This document shows, one piece after another, positions 36,467 to 47,025 of a stretch of DNA of 64,000 nt. Position 1 is the first letter of the stretch, and the number at the start of each line of letters is the position of its first letter. A program made the position numbers and the translations under genes. Source of the DNA: CAJQGY01 sp905478015 (GTDB lineage Bacteria > Pseudomonadota > Gammaproteobacteria > Magnimaribacterales > D2472); assembly GCA_943788365.1 (NCBI GenBank), contig CALSPZ010000001.1, forward strand, positions 1,199,460 to 1,263,459. The letters run 5' to 3'. The notes under the pieces are model-generated. The model was not told the DNA's origin. It saw only the letters and a list, made by a program, of their open reading frames with translations, and did no database searches.

Positions 36467-37563
36467 GCACCTTGTTTGAAAATTTAAATCATGGAATTAA
36501 TGAACTCCATCCTTATGAGCCCGGAAGGTCAATTGAGGAAGTAGTTGCTGAATATAAGCCTGAGAGAGTGGTTAAACTAGCTTCAAATGAAAACCCCTTA
36601 GGCCCATCTCCAAGGGCGCTAGAGGCAATACAAAACTTTTCATCAGATTTACATTTATATCCTGATGGAGATGCTTCAAAGCTCAAAGATTTACTCGCTG
36701 AAATGGAAGGAGTTGATTCTGACCAGCTAATTATTGGTAATGGATCGAATGAAATTCTTGAACTAGCAGCAAGAGCATTTTTAAATAAAGATACAAGCGC
36801 CGTTATGTCTAAGCATGCATTTGCAGTATATAAAATAGTGACCCAAGCATGCGGCTCAGAGATTGTTGAAGTTCCAATGAAAGAATGGACTCATGATTTA
36901 GATAAATTTCCAGATTATATAAAAAGCAATACCCGCATTTGCTTTATAGCCAACCCCAACAACCCTACTGGAACGTATAATTCACATAACGATTTTGTAA
37001 ATATGATGAAGGAGATTCCATCGTCTGTTCTTGTTATTTTAGATTTAGCATATTTTGAGTATGTTGATAAAGATGACTATGTAGATACAAAGCTGCTTCT
37101 TAATCAGTTTCCAAACTTGCTAGTAACGAAAACCTTTTCAAAAATTCAAGGTCTTGCAAGCTTAAGAATTGGATATGGGCTGGGCTCTAAAAAAATTATG
37201 AAAATTTTTAATAAAATTAGACAACCTTTCAATACTAATTCTCTTGCTCAAGAAGCAGCATTCCATGCCATTAATGACAAAGAACACATTCAAAAAAGCA
37301 TTGATTTAAATAACACTGAAAGAAAAAGAGTATCTTTTGAACTAGAATCAATGGGTTTTAATTGCATACCATCACAAGGAAACTTTATTGCATTTAAAGG
37401 CAATTTTAATCCTATAGAAATCTTTACAGAACTTATGAAACTAGGTGTTATTGTTAGACCAATCGCTCTATATGATATGCCTGAATATTTAAGAGTTACT
37501 ATTGGCACTGAAAGTGAGAATAATTATTTCTTAGAAAAGGTTAGATTATTAACCAATGAATAA
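36463..37563 (+). CDS. hisC: Histidinol-phosphate / aromatic aminotransferase
   Basis: A 366-residue class I/II PLP aminotransferase. SNENPLGPSPRALEAI and IGNGSNEILEL are the substrate-binding segments; the PLP lysine lies in TKTFSKIQGLASLRIGYG. Between pheA and tyrA this is usually the HisC2 paralogue, which also transaminates aromatic keto acids. No other his genes are near, which supports an aromatic role. Overlaps tyrA by 8 bases. Confidence 0.9.
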   Translation: MSTLFENLNHGINELHPYEPGRSIEEVVAEYKPERVVKLASNENPLGPSPRALEAIQNFSSDLHLYPDGDASKLKDLLAEMEGVDSDQLIIGNGSNEILELAARAFLNKDTSAVMSKHAFAVYKIVTQACGSEIVEVPMKEWTHDLDKFPDYIKSNTRICFIANPNNPTGTYNSHNDFVNMMKEIPSSVLVILDLAYFEYVDKDDYVDTKLLLNQFPNLLVTKTFSKIQGLASLRIGYGLGSKKIMKIFNKIRQPFNTNSLAQEAAFHAINDKEHIQKSIDLNNTERKRVSFELESMGFNCIPSQGNFIAFKGNFNPIEIFTELMKLGVIVRPIALYDMPEYLRVTIGTESENNYFLEKVRLLTNE

Positions 37564-38401
37564 CGTACTTATTGTTGGGCTAGGGCTAATTGGAGGCTCT
37601 ATCGCAAAAGCTTTAAAGGCTTCCAAAAATGATCTTAACGTTTATGGTTTTGATAAAAGCGAGGCCGTGTTAAAGGCTGCAATAGGTGATGAGACTATCA
37701 ATAATTATATAAATATTGATGATGATTTTGACTCCATTAAAGACAATCAAATTGATTTCATAATAATTTGCACACCTTTATCAATCACTATAGAAATATT
37801 AGATCTACTAGAATCTAAAAGAATTTTTAATACCAACGTTACGATCACAGAGGTCTCAAGCTCAAAACTTTTAATCGAAGAAAAATTTGGAAAATTAAAA
37901 AATGTGGTCTTATCTCACCCAATGACAGGATCTGATCAAGCAGGTTACCAGGCTTCCATAGAAAACCTTTTTCATAACAAAAAAGCAATTTTAATTAATT
38001 CAAATTATGCTGAAGAAGAGCATGTAAACAAAGTAGGTAACTTTTGGAAACTTCTTGGAAGCAGCGTCTCATCAATGAGTGTTACAGAGCATGAAAGTGC
38101 AATGGCTTTTGCTAGTCACCTACCTCATTTAATTTCCTTTGCTTTAGTAAACTCAATTATGATCGAAGACGATATAAATATTAGCTCATTTGCAGCAGGT
38201 GGCTTGAAGGAATTTTTAAGAATTGCAGGATCAGATCCTAAAATGTGGGCAGATATATTCGCAAGTAATAAGCATGAAATCAGAAGATCAATAAAAAGTT
38301 TTAAGAATAGTCTTGATGTGCTTGAGCAAAAATTTTCAAACGAGAGTGAATTGGAGCATGCAATCATGCAAATTAAAAAATATAAAGATAGCTCGTTTTG
38401 A
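37556..38401 (+). CDS. tyrA: Prephenate dehydrogenase
   Basis: A 281-residue NAD(P)-dependent dehydrogenase of tyrosine synthesis. The dinucleotide fold is VGLGLIGGSIAKALK, and the catalytic His region is VLSHPMTGSDQAGYQ. ASHLPHLISFAL is a further family segment. It lacks a fused chorismate mutase or ACT domain. It lies in the pheA-hisC-tyrA-aroA order, and its stop overlaps the TTG start of aroA. Confidence 0.92.
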   Translation: MNNVLIVGLGLIGGSIAKALKASKNDLNVYGFDKSEAVLKAAIGDETINNYINIDDDFDSIKDNQIDFIIICTPLSITIEILDLLESKRIFNTNVTITEVSSSKLLIEEKFGKLKNVVLSHPMTGSDQAGYQASIENLFHNKKAILINSNYAEEEHVNKVGNFWKLLGSSVSSMSVTEHESAMAFASHLPHLISFALVNSIMIEDDINISSFAAGGLKEFLRIAGSDPKMWADIFASNKHEIRRSIKSFKNSLDVLEQKFSNESELEHAIMQIKKYKDSSF

Positions 38402-39713
38402 ATTTCTTAGCTAAACATTCTGCACAACTTAATGGGGAGGTTATATGTCCTGGAGATAAATCTATATCCCAAAGAATAGTAATGATAGCCTCTTATCTTA
38501 AATGCTGATATTAACATTACAGGATTTTTAAATGGTAATGACCCACTCTCAACTGCAAATGCACTCAACCAAATAGGTGCTGGAATTAATATTGATGCAC
38601 CAATGTAAGCATAACCAGGCGTGAAGGCGCATTAATTAGTTCTTCAAACACTATTGATTTAGGCAACTCTGGCACAGGAATCCGTCTGTTAATGGGATTT
38701 ATCTCTGGTCTTGGTATCGAAGCGACCCTTACAGGCGATGAGTCTCTTATAAAAAGACCTATGAAGAGAGTTTCAATTCCACTATCTGAAATGGGCGCAT
38801 TAATAACTACATCGGCATCAGGGACTCCTCCAATAAATGTTATGACTGGAAGTCTGATTGACAATTTTGAATATGATATGCCTATTTCAAGTGCTCAAGT
38901 TAAATCTGCAATTTTGCTAGCTGGCTTGACGGCAAATAAAAAAGTTACTGTTGTAGAAAAAAAAATAACAAGAGACCACACCGAAAGGATGATTAATTTT
39001 TTTGGTGGTAATGTTGAGTGATTTCTGAAGGTGAGGGTAGAAGAATTACTCTTCACCCAACAAAACTTATCTCAAAAGATCACTACAAAGTTGCTGGAGA
39101 CTTTTCCTCTGCTTCATTTCTAATAGTTGCCGGCCTTATAGCTAAAAACTCTGAAATCTTAATAAAAAATGTTGGATTAAATCAAACAAGGTCTGGATTA
39201 CTATCTGTGTTAAAAAAGATGGGAGCAAACATACAAATATTGAATCAGAAAACTGAGTGTAACGAGGATGTAGGTGACTTACTTGTTAAATCTTCTGCAT
39301 TACATGGTATTGAAATAGGTGGCGCAATCATTCCCAATATTATCGATGAAATTCCAATTTTAAGTATTGCAGCCTCATGTGCTGAGGGCAAAACTACCAT
39401 TAAGGATGCCAAAGAGCTTCGAGTGAAAGAGTCAGATAGACTAGAAGCAATTGCATCTGGTTTAAAAGTACTTAATGTTCCTCATTATTTGTACGAAGAT
39501 GGAATAGAAATTTCAGGGGTCAAGGAAATATTTCCAAGTGATCAGCCTATAGATTCGTTTGATGATCACAGAATTGCAATGAGTTTTTTGATTTCCAGCC
39601 TAGTCAGCTCTAAAGATATTAAAGTTATGAACTGTGAAAATATTTATACATCATTCCCTAGTTTTTTTGATGAAATGAAAAAGATTGGTCTAAATATGGA
39701 GAGGTATGGATAA
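38398..39713 (+). CDS. aroA: 3-phosphoshikimate 1-carboxyvinyltransferase (EPSP synthase), three apparent frameshifts
   Basis: The product joins PEP to shikimate 3-phosphate. Segments in order are VICPGDKSISQR (PEP loop), LGNSGTGIRLLMGF, DNFEYDMPISSAQVKSAILLAGL, and AKELRVKESDRLEAI with DDHRIAMSF. They lie in different frames. Breaks are at about 38500 (an extra A in an A run), about 38608 (one base missing) and about 39015 (one base missing). Restoring them gives a full-length enzyme starting at TTG 38398 and overlapping tyrA. Neighbours are intact and the gene is usually essential, so sequencing indels are more likely than a true pseudogene. Confidence 0.85.
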
Positions 39714-40359
39714 AATTATTACCATCGATGGTCCATCTGCATCTGGGAAGGGTTCACTAACAAGATCTATTGCAGCAGAATTTAATTTTAATATTCTAGA
39801 TAGTGGTTTGCTTTATAGAGCTTATGCATATTTTTACAAAAAAGAAGTTAATCTAAATAATATAGGCAAAAAAATAAGCGGTCTATCTTTCAGTTTTAAT
39901 TCTGATGATGTTCAGATTTTTGATAATGCAGAAGAAATTACATCACTATTGAGATCAGAAAATACAGCTAAAGTTGCATCAGCATTAAGCTCAAAAAAAG
40001 AAACTAGAACAAACCTGCTTGATATACAAAGGTCATTTTATAACGGAAAAGGCTTGGTTGCTGATGGAAGGGATATGGGAACTGTTGTATTTCCTAATGC
40101 AAGGTTAAAAATATTCTTAACAGCTTCAAGTGAAGTTAGAGCAAAAAGAAGGCATATAGAGTTGCAGAATCGTGGTCAAGAAGTTAATATGCGCGATCTG
40201 ATTGAAGATATTGAAGAAAGGGATTTGAGAGACAGAACTAGAACATTATCTCCTTTGATTCCAGCAGAAGATTCAGTTGTAATTGACTCTTCATCAATGT
40301 CTCTTGACGAAGTACTGAGTTTTACTAAAAAGCTCGCAAAAAAGGAATTTGATAAATGA
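39706..40359 (+). CDS. cmk: Cytidylate kinase
   Basis: A 217-residue CMP/dCMP kinase. The P-loop is IDGPSASGKGSLTR and the CMP region is LDSGLLYRAYA. VADGRDMGTVVFP carries the conserved GRDMG motif, and RDLRDRTR follows. It overlaps the end of aroA by 8 bases and the start of rpsA by 4, the standard order in gammaproteobacteria. Confidence 0.95.
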   Translation: MDKIITIDGPSASGKGSLTRSIAAEFNFNILDSGLLYRAYAYFYKKEVNLNNIGKKISGLSFSFNSDDVQIFDNAEEITSLLRSENTAKVASALSSKKETRTNLLDIQRSFYNGKGLVADGRDMGTVVFPNARLKIFLTASSEVRAKRRHIELQNRGQEVNMRDLIEDIEERDLRDRTRTLSPLIPAEDSVVIDSSSMSLDEVLSFTKKLAKKEFDK

Positions 40360-41664
40360 CAGAATCATTCTCAGCTTTACTTGATGAAAGTTTAAGCACA
40401 CTTGATATGCAACCCGGTTCAATTGTTTCTGGGGTTGTGTTGGATGTCGATAATGACTGGGTAACAGTCCATGTCGGCTTAAAATCAGAAGGAGTAGTAT
40501 CTCTTGATGAATTTAGAAACAATGAAGGCGAAGTAAGTATCGCTGTTGGAGATGAGGTAGAAGTAGCACTAGAGGCTGTTGAAGACGGCTATGGTGAAAC
40601 AAGAATCTCAAGAGAAAAAGCCAGAAAAATATCCACATGGAAAATGCTTGAAGAAGCACTTGAAACTGGAGAATTTGTTACTGGTAAAATCCATAACAGA
40701 GTAAAAGGCGGCTTCGCAGTTGAAGTTGAAGTAGTAAAGGCTTTCTTACCTGGATCACTTGTAGATGTTAGGCCTGTAAAAGAGGCACCAGACATCGAAA
40801 ATACAGTACAAGAATTCAAAGTAATCAAACTTGATTACAAAAGAAATAATGTTGTACTTTCTAGAAAGGCTGTTCTTGAAAAGAATAACTCAGCGGTAAA
40901 AGTTGAACTTCTTAAAAACTTAGAAGAAGGTCAAATAGTTAAAGGTATTGTAAAAAATATTACTGACTATGGAGCTTTTGTAGACTCTAGGTGGATTAGA
41001 TGGCCTACTTCACATAACAGATATCTCTTGGTCAAGAGTTACCAACCCTGCAGAAATGTTATCACTAGGTGATGAGATTGATGTGAAAGTTTTAAGTTTT
41101 GATAAAGAAAAATTAAGAGTATCACTTGGTCTCAAACAGATTCAAAACGACCCTTGGGAAAATGTTGAAAGCAACTATGCTGTTGGTGGAGTATACGAAG
41201 CATCAGTTTCTAATATTACTGACTACGGTTGTTTTGCTCAGCTTGAAGAGGGAATTGAAGGTTTAATTCACTTATCTGAATTAGACTGGACAAGCAAGAA
41301 CATACACCCTTCAAAAGTCGTTGAGATGGAGCAGAAGATTAAGGTAATGATTTTAGAAATAGACCATGAGAAAAGAAGAATTTCTCTAGGCCTTAAGCAA
41401 ACAAAAGCAAATCCATGGACTGAGTTCTCTAATAAATATGCATTAGGTGATAAAGTTGAAGGACAAATAAAATCTATTACTGATTTTGGTATTTTTGTTG
41501 GCCTTGAGGGTGATATTGATGGATTAATACATTTATCTGATATTTCAGATGCTGAAGATCCTAAAGATGCTCTTGATGAATTCAAGAAAGGCGACAAGCT
41601 TAATTGTTTAGTATTTGCAGTTGATGCAGATCGTGAAAGAATTTCATTAAGATTAAGTGAGTAG
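40356..41664 (+). CDS. rpsA: 30S ribosomal protein S1, one apparent frameshift
   Basis: S1 unwinds and delivers mRNA to the 30S subunit. Six S1 OB-fold repeats can be followed: GSIVSGVVLDV, GEFVTGKIHNRVKGGF, GQIVKGIVKNITDYGAFVD, GGVYEASVSNITDYGCF, GDKVEGQIKSITDFGIF and flanking SLGLKQ linkers. The frame breaks near 40985 within repeat 3, where one extra T after GTAGAC interrupts the DLGGIDGLLHITDISW-type core. Fixing it joins both halves into a ~435-residue product, shorter than the ~556 of E. coli, so some repeats may be missing; repeat counting should be redone on corrected sequence. It lies in the cmk-rpsA-ihfB order. Confidence 0.88.
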
Positions 41665-41950
41665 TAAGGGTACCAAAACTTACAATCGATCAGATATTGA
41701 ACTAGAACTATTAAGTCAGTTTCCAGACTTAACAAAAAAACAAATTAGATTAGCTATAGACTCTATCATAGAGTCTATAGTTGATTCTGTGGCATTTGAT
41801 GAAAAAGTTGAATTGAGAGGGTTTGGTACTTTTTCAAAAAAATATATAAGACCAAGGAAATTTATCAATCCTAAAACTAAAGAGATTTCCTATCTTGGTG
41901 AAACAGCTACTATGCATTTCAAGCCATCTAAATCATTGATTCAAGACTAA
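41657..41950 (+). CDS. ihfB: Integration host factor subunit beta
   Basis: A 97-residue HU/IHF family DNA-bending protein. The N-terminal helices are followed by VELRGFGTFSKKY and the DNA-intercalating beta-arm RPRKFINPKTKE, in which the Pro at the tip is kept. GTG start at 41657, overlapping rpsA by 8 bases. The position after rpsA identifies the beta subunit. Confidence 0.92.
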   Translation: MSSKGTKTYNRSDIELELLSQFPDLTKKQIRLAIDSIIESIVDSVAFDEKVELRGFGTFSKKYIRPRKFINPKTKEISYLGETATMHFKPSKSLIQD

Positions 41951-41971
41951 GATATAGTTAAGATTCAAGCT

Positions 41972-42643
41972 ATGAAACATTCGATAATTGTTGCTCTTGA
42001 TGAGCATAATCAGGAAAAATTTGATGATGTGCTTAGCCAGCTTGATCCAGGCTTATGTATGGTAAAAATTGGAAGTGTTTCCTTTAACTCCTTGGGAAGG
42101 GAGTGTGTTTTAAAAGCAGCAAATAAAGGCTTTGATATATTCTTAGACCTCAAACTTCATGACATTCCAAACACAGTTAAAAAGTCTATAGATGGATTAG
42201 TTAATCTTCCAATTAAAATGATGACAGTCCATGCGTCGGGTGGGCAAAAAATGCTTGAAGAATCGGTGGCCGCAACTATAAACACAGATATAAAAATATT
42301 TGGTGTAACTGCCTTAACAAGCCTTAGTGATACCGATACAAATTTTATATACAAACGTGAAGCCAAAGAACAAGTCCTTGCAATGATTGAGCTTGCTAAA
42401 AAAAGCAGCATCCATGGCGTTGTTTGCTCCCCACAAGAACTAAGTTTAGTTAAAAATAATTCAAACTTACTAACTATCACCCCTGGAATTAGGCTTAAAA
42501 GCCTTGATGATGACCAAACAAGAGTTATGACACCAAAAGAAGCTATCGATAACGGTTCTGATTTCTTGGTTATAGGCAGACCAATAACCGCATCGAACAA
42601 CATTAAAGATTCACTAAAAGAAATATATGACTCAATCCAGTAA
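41972..42643 (+). CDS. pyrF: Orotidine 5'-phosphate decarboxylase
   Basis: A 223-residue enzyme that makes UMP. The catalytic Lys/Asp region is FLDLKLHDIPNTV; IIVALDEHN begins the barrel, TVHASGGQKML and ITPGIRL follow, and the phosphate loop ends at DFLVIGRPITAS. Overlaps pgi by 17 bases. Confidence 0.95.
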   Translation: MKHSIIVALDEHNQEKFDDVLSQLDPGLCMVKIGSVSFNSLGRECVLKAANKGFDIFLDLKLHDIPNTVKKSIDGLVNLPIKMMTVHASGGQKMLEESVAATINTDIKIFGVTALTSLSDTDTNFIYKREAKEQVLAMIELAKKSSIHGVVCSPQELSLVKNNSNLLTITPGIRLKSLDDDQTRVMTPKEAIDNGSDFLVIGRPITASNNIKDSLKEIYDSIQ

Positions 42644-44003
42644 TAATTATCCTTATGTATATCAGGATGAATGCATTTCATATAAATCGCTTTTCCCATC
42701 CTTTAATAAAAAGGACTTCGATAAGCTGGACGAAATTTATAATCAACTAGATATTGATGGCGAGATTAAAAAATTATTCTCTGAGTACAAAATCAATACA
42801 ACTGAAGATCAAGCAGCACTTCATCATGTATATAGAAGTGCTTATGGTCACAAAATTAGCAGTGTTCATGAAAACTACTATGAAGTTGCAAAGAGTTCCA
42901 TTTCTGAGTGTATTAAATTAAAAGAAAAACTCATTCAGAAAGGCATAAAAAATATTGTTACTATTGGTATTGGTGGTTCATTTGAGGGGCCTAAACTTCT
43001 TTTAGAAACACTTACTCAAAAACATGACAGATCATTCAATCATATTTTTTTAACAGGGCCTGATACACAAGAGTTTACAGATGAAATTGAGCCTTTAAAT
43101 AAAAATGAAACATTTTTTATAGTTTCTTCAAAATCTTTTTCAACTGACGAAACAATGCAAAGCCTTGGACTTGCAAGAGCATGGGTAGGAGATGATTTAG
43201 AGTTTAAAGATCATTTTATCTGTGTAACTTCACAAATTGAGAAAGCTAAAAACTTTGATTTTGATGAAACCACAGCAATTCAATTTCCTAATGAGATTGG
43301 GGGAAGGTATTCCATGTGGTCACCCATCTCGCTTGCAGCAATCCTAGAGCTTGAAGAGCAATTCATAGATTTTTTAAAAGGTGGTTCATTAGCAGATGAA
43401 AAACTTAATTTAAATAATGATTATAAGCAGTTTATTAAAACTATTATCTTTAGCGATCTATGGCACAACAATTTTGATAACAAGCCTATAAGAGTTCTTC
43501 TAACCTATAGCTGGAAGTTAAGATATTTTACTGATTATGCTCAACAACTTGAAATGGAGTCTATAGGAAAAGGGGCGAATAAAAATTCTCATTTTAATAA
43601 AACAGGACAGGTTATTTTTGGAGGGTTTGGGTCCACAGCTCAACATTCATATTTTCAATTACTGCACCAAGGAACTTCCTCCTTTTGTACAGATATAATT
43701 TGCGTAGATACAGATAAAAAAGAGAATGAATTACTTTTTGCTCAATCTCAGGCTCAGGCAGGTCTTCTAGCTTTTGGTGCAGATGAAAATCTTCAAGATC
43801 ATGAAAAAGTAAATGGGCAATCTCCAGTCAATTTAATATCACTAAAGGAACTTAATCCATTTAACCTAGGGTATTTAATAGCATCATGGGAGCATAGAGT
43901 TTTCTTAACTTCGCGCATGCTACAAATCAACCCTTTTGATCAATATGGAGTTAGTGCTGGAAAGATATTTGCAAGAAAATACTTAGATTCTAATGGCGGT
44001 TGA
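42627..44003 (+). CDS. pgi: Glucose-6-phosphate isomerase
   Basis: A 458-residue sugar isomerase, shorter than the ~549-residue enterobacterial form. Motifs: IGIGGSFEGPKLLLE, VSSKSFSTDETMQS, IGGRYSMWSPISLA, QLEMESIGKGAN, and the C-terminal NPFDQYGVSAGK with the catalytic Lys. It links glucose 6-phosphate and fructose 6-phosphate, the route to mannose and fucose nucleotides made by gmd and fcl. Overlaps uvrC by 11 bases. Confidence 0.94.
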   Translation: MTQSSNNYPYVYQDECISYKSLFPSFNKKDFDKLDEIYNQLDIDGEIKKLFSEYKINTTEDQAALHHVYRSAYGHKISSVHENYYEVAKSSISECIKLKEKLIQKGIKNIVTIGIGGSFEGPKLLLETLTQKHDRSFNHIFLTGPDTQEFTDEIEPLNKNETFFIVSSKSFSTDETMQSLGLARAWVGDDLEFKDHFICVTSQIEKAKNFDFDETTAIQFPNEIGGRYSMWSPISLAAILELEEQFIDFLKGGSLADEKLNLNNDYKQFIKTIIFSDLWHNNFDNKPIRVLLTYSWKLRYFTDYAQQLEMESIGKGANKNSHFNKTGQVIFGGFGSTAQHSYFQLLHQGTSSFCTDIICVDTDKKENELLFAQSQAQAGLLAFGADENLQDHEKVNGQSPVNLISLKELNPFNLGYLIASWEHRVFLTSRMLQINPFDQYGVSAGKIFARKYLDSNGG

Positions 44004-45773
44004 TCTTAAAAAAATTCCTACAACCCCTGGAATTTATAAATTCTTTCATAAATCAGAAATAATATATATTGGCAAAGCTATCAACTTAAAAAAAAGAGTT
44101 TCAAGTTATTTTGGTAACTCTAAAAAGGATAGAAAAACAGGCCAAATAAAAAAACTAACAGATCAAATAGAAACCTTTTCAACTAAAAATGAGGTTGAGG
44201 CTTTGCTTTTAGAGCAGTTGCTGATTAGAGAAAATAAACCAAAATTTAATATTTTATTAAGAGATGATAAAACTTATCCATACATTTTCTTTTCAGATAA
44301 TCATAATTACCCATCGATTGGCTTGAAAAGAACAAAAAAAGCAGTGGATGAAAAGTATTTTGGTCCTTTTGTAAGTTCATATGCAGTTAAAAAATCAATT
44401 AAAGAAATACAAAAAGTTTTCAAGATAAGAAATTGTAGTGATAATACTTTTTCTTCCAGAACAAGGCCATGTATTGAGTATCAAATGAAAAGGTGCAGCG
44501 CACCATGTGTTGGTCACATCACTAAAAATCAATATGCTGAAGATCTAATTGAGGCCAAGAATTACCTAACCTCATCTGACTCACAAACAATTAAGAGGTT
44601 AGAGAGAGAAATTGAATTATTTTCTAACAGGCTTGAATTTGAAAAAGCTGCAACTGCAAGAGATAAGCTAAAAGAATAAATATAATCCAAGAAGAGCAAT
44701 CTGTAACAACAAAAGCAAAGGATATAGATATATTTTCAGTTGCTGAAGATAGCGGATATCTTGGTATATGCACAGTAGTTGTAAGAAAAGGAAAGATAAG
44801 AGGGACCAAAACCCAGCTAGTAAAAAAAGGATATTACGAGTCTTTAAATGAAGTTTACGAAAGTGCTTTAATAAATTTTTATAATATTAACCCTGATATA
44901 CCTAAGAAAATTCTTACTACTGATATTGTTTCCTCAAGCACTATTATTGGTGAAGCTATTTTTAAGAAAGCTAAGACAGTTACTAAGATCATCAGTACTC
45001 CGAGTAAAGATATAAAACCTATTTTTAATCTATGCAAATCAAATGCAAAGCAAGTCATCGCAAATCATTTAAGCAAGGAAGAAAAATATACCTTTGCCTT
45101 AAGTGAGCTTAAAAACAGCCTAGGTATGAAAGATTTAAATAAAATAGAAGCCTATGATATAAGTCATTTATACCAGGATCATGCGGTTGCCTCTTGTATT
45201 GTGTATTCCAAAAAAGGAGCAAATAAAGATAAATATAGACTATTCAATATTCCTAAAGATTTAGCAGGTAATGATATTGGGTCACTAGAGCATGCTCTTG
45301 AAAGAAGACTAAAGTATTATGAGGATAAAGAAATAAAACCTGATTTATTATTAATAGATGGCGGTAAAACGCAGTTAAAATTTGTTGAATCATTAATTAA
45401 AAGCTCTAAACACTCAGATATTAAAGTTATTTCAATTGTTAAAGGCGCTAATAGGGTAAGAGCTACTGAAACCATCCTTTCCAATGAAGGAGTTATTGAG
45501 ATGGATAAGTATTCAAAAGGATATCTGGTTCTTCAAGAGATAAGAGATGAGTCTCATAGGTTTGCAATAACAGCACAAAGAAAAAAGAAAAAACTTAGCA
45601 TAAAGAAATCTTTTCTAGACGAGATTAATGGAATTGGCCCAGTAACAAAATCAAATCTCCTGAAAAAATTTAAAAACATTAAAAATATAAAGAATGCTGA
45701 ATTAGATGAATTAATGACTATTAGTGGCATTAATGAGAAAATAGCTCAACAAATTATTTCTTATAAAACTTAA
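43993..45773 (+). CDS. uvrC: Excinuclease ABC subunit C, one apparent frameshift
   Basis: The UvrC nuclease makes both incisions in nucleotide-excision repair. The N-terminal GIY-YIG domain is TPGIYKFFHKSEIIYIGKA; RPCIEYQMKRCSAPCVGHI is the Cys-rich segment. The C-terminal RNase H-like domain has IEAYDISHLYQDHAVAS and LLIDGGKTQL, followed by the HhH pair at NGIGPVTKSNLLK. The frame breaks at about 44677 (GAATAAAT, one A missing), which creates a false stop after RDKLKE. The 446 bases to 45126 continue the protein without stops in the shifted frame. It overlaps pgsA by one base. Confidence 0.9.
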
Positions 45774-46309
45774 TGGCTATATTTATAAATTTACTCACCA
45801 TATCCAGAATGGCTCTTGGAGCATTTATATTTATTCTTTTAACTCGAACAGAGATGTATTGGATAGCATTTGTATTGTTTTTTATTGCAAGCATTACAGA
45901 TTACTTTGATGGTTATTTGGCAAGAAAGTATAATCATGTCTCTCAAATTGGAGAAATTCTTGACCCTATTGCCGATAAAATTCTTATTGTTTTTTTATTA
46001 TTTGCAATATCTGTAAATCTTACTAGTTACTATATTGCATTTGCATCAGCATTAATTATTACGCGTGAAATATGGGTTGGAGCACTTAGGGATTTCAATG
46101 CAAGACAAAATAAATCTGATGCCACAAAGGTTACATTTTTAGCAAAAATAAAAACAACTATTCAGCTTTTTACAATTAGCACTTATCTTCTAGGGCTTGG
46201 ATGAATAATATGCTTAGTCTATTAGTAGCTGATATGTTGCTTTTTCTTATCACTTATAATAACAATCTACACAGGCTTTATTTACAGCTTAACTACATTT
46301 AAAAAATAA
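45773..46309 (+). CDS. pgsA: CDP-diacylglycerol-glycerol-3-phosphate 3-phosphatidyltransferase, two apparent frameshifts
   Basis: A membrane CDP-alcohol phosphotransferase that starts phosphatidylglycerol synthesis; pgpA in this window acts on its product. The motif DYFDGYLARKYNHVSQIGE, continuing DPIADK, has the CDP-alcohol signature DG-x2-AR-x8-G-x3-D-x3-D. After ...TYLLGLG at 46201 the frame is interrupted. Continuations NNMLSLLVADMLLFLIT and then ITIYTGFIYSLTTFKK in two other frames complete the last helix to a stop at 46309. uvrC-pgsA-tRNA-Cys matches the E. coli order. Confidence 0.85.
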
Positions 46310-46356
46310 CTACTTTAAATATTATTGTTGATGTATACAATACTACTTCTCCATAA

Positions 46357-46430
46357 GGCTGGATGGCAGAGTGGTTATGCAGCGGCCTGCAAAGCCGTTT
46401 ACGCCGGTTCGATTCCGGCTTCAGCCTCCA
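46357..46430 (+). tRNA. tRNA-Cys (anticodon GCA)
   Basis: A 74-base cloverleaf: acceptor GGCTGGA pairs with TTCAGCC before discriminator T and an encoded CCA. The anticodon arm GCGGC-CTGCAAA-GCCGT carries GCA, and the T arm has GGTTCGATTCC. It lies just after pgsA, where E. coli has glyW-cysT-leuZ. Confidence 0.96.
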
Positions 46431-46574
46431 TAATAATATATAAATTTGTCATAAAAAACAAAATTTTATTATTTTGTCTTTTAATTTATTTAATTATCAA
46501 TATAATGCATTTCATGACAAAAAATGTAGATAATATCTTGATAAAACTTATATCCAAAATACAATGATAATAAG

Positions 46575-46983
46575 GTATGGGACTTATCATCATTTTATGA
46601 TTATTGCTCATCAAATGGCTATCAAAAAAGCAAAAGAACTTTGGATCGAGAAATTATCGAGTTAGAGTTTTACCCAAAGGTTCCTTTTGATAAAAATCAT
46701 CATTTATTAAAGAAAAATTATATTCAATGCTTGGGAAGAAATTTGTAATTCAACAAGACTACTCTCATTAAAATCTTCTATATCAATTTTTAATAAAATA
46801 TTTTTATTTTCTATGAAGACAGTAGAGGTAAAAAATACTGGCATGGTGTATCAGGCATATCAAAAGATATTTCAATAGATTCGTTTAATGCTTTATCACA
46901 AGAAGTTGCTAAAGACTTTTTAGTTTGGCCATCTCAGAGACTTATTGAACTCTTTCGAGTTATTGTTGATGATTCTAGGTACT
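46575..46983 (+). pseudogene. Broken hypothetical ORF (several frames), unknown family
   Basis: The 595 bases between tRNA-Cys and cysD hold no intact gene but do hold protein-like segments in different frames: SSNGYQKSKRTLDREIIELE with FYPKVPFDKNHHLLKKNY (about 46596-46747), a middle piece CNSTRLLSLKSSISIFNK, and YEDSRGKKYWHGVSGIS with AKDFLVWPSQRLIELFR, ending at a stop near 46983. Together they would give a protein of about 130 residues. I do not recognise the family. It may be a real small gene broken by sequencing indels, as with its neighbours, or a decayed gene. Confidence 0.4.
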
Positions 46984-47025
46984 GAAGTTATAAATACTTC
47001 CAAAAATAGAAAAGTCACTCTTCCT

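Noticed and set aside
38692..39021. A separate small gene inside the aroA region
   Set aside because: It is the middle of EPSP synthase (LGNSGTGIR-type and DNFEYDMPISSAQ segments) between two frameshifts.
41268..41735. Long open frame antisense to rpsA
   Set aside because: It is the mirror of repeated S1 coding sequence and has no recognisable domain.
46325..46567. An 80-codon open frame spanning tRNA-Cys
   Set aside because: It reads through the tRNA and has no protein-like features; the cloverleaf explains the conservation.
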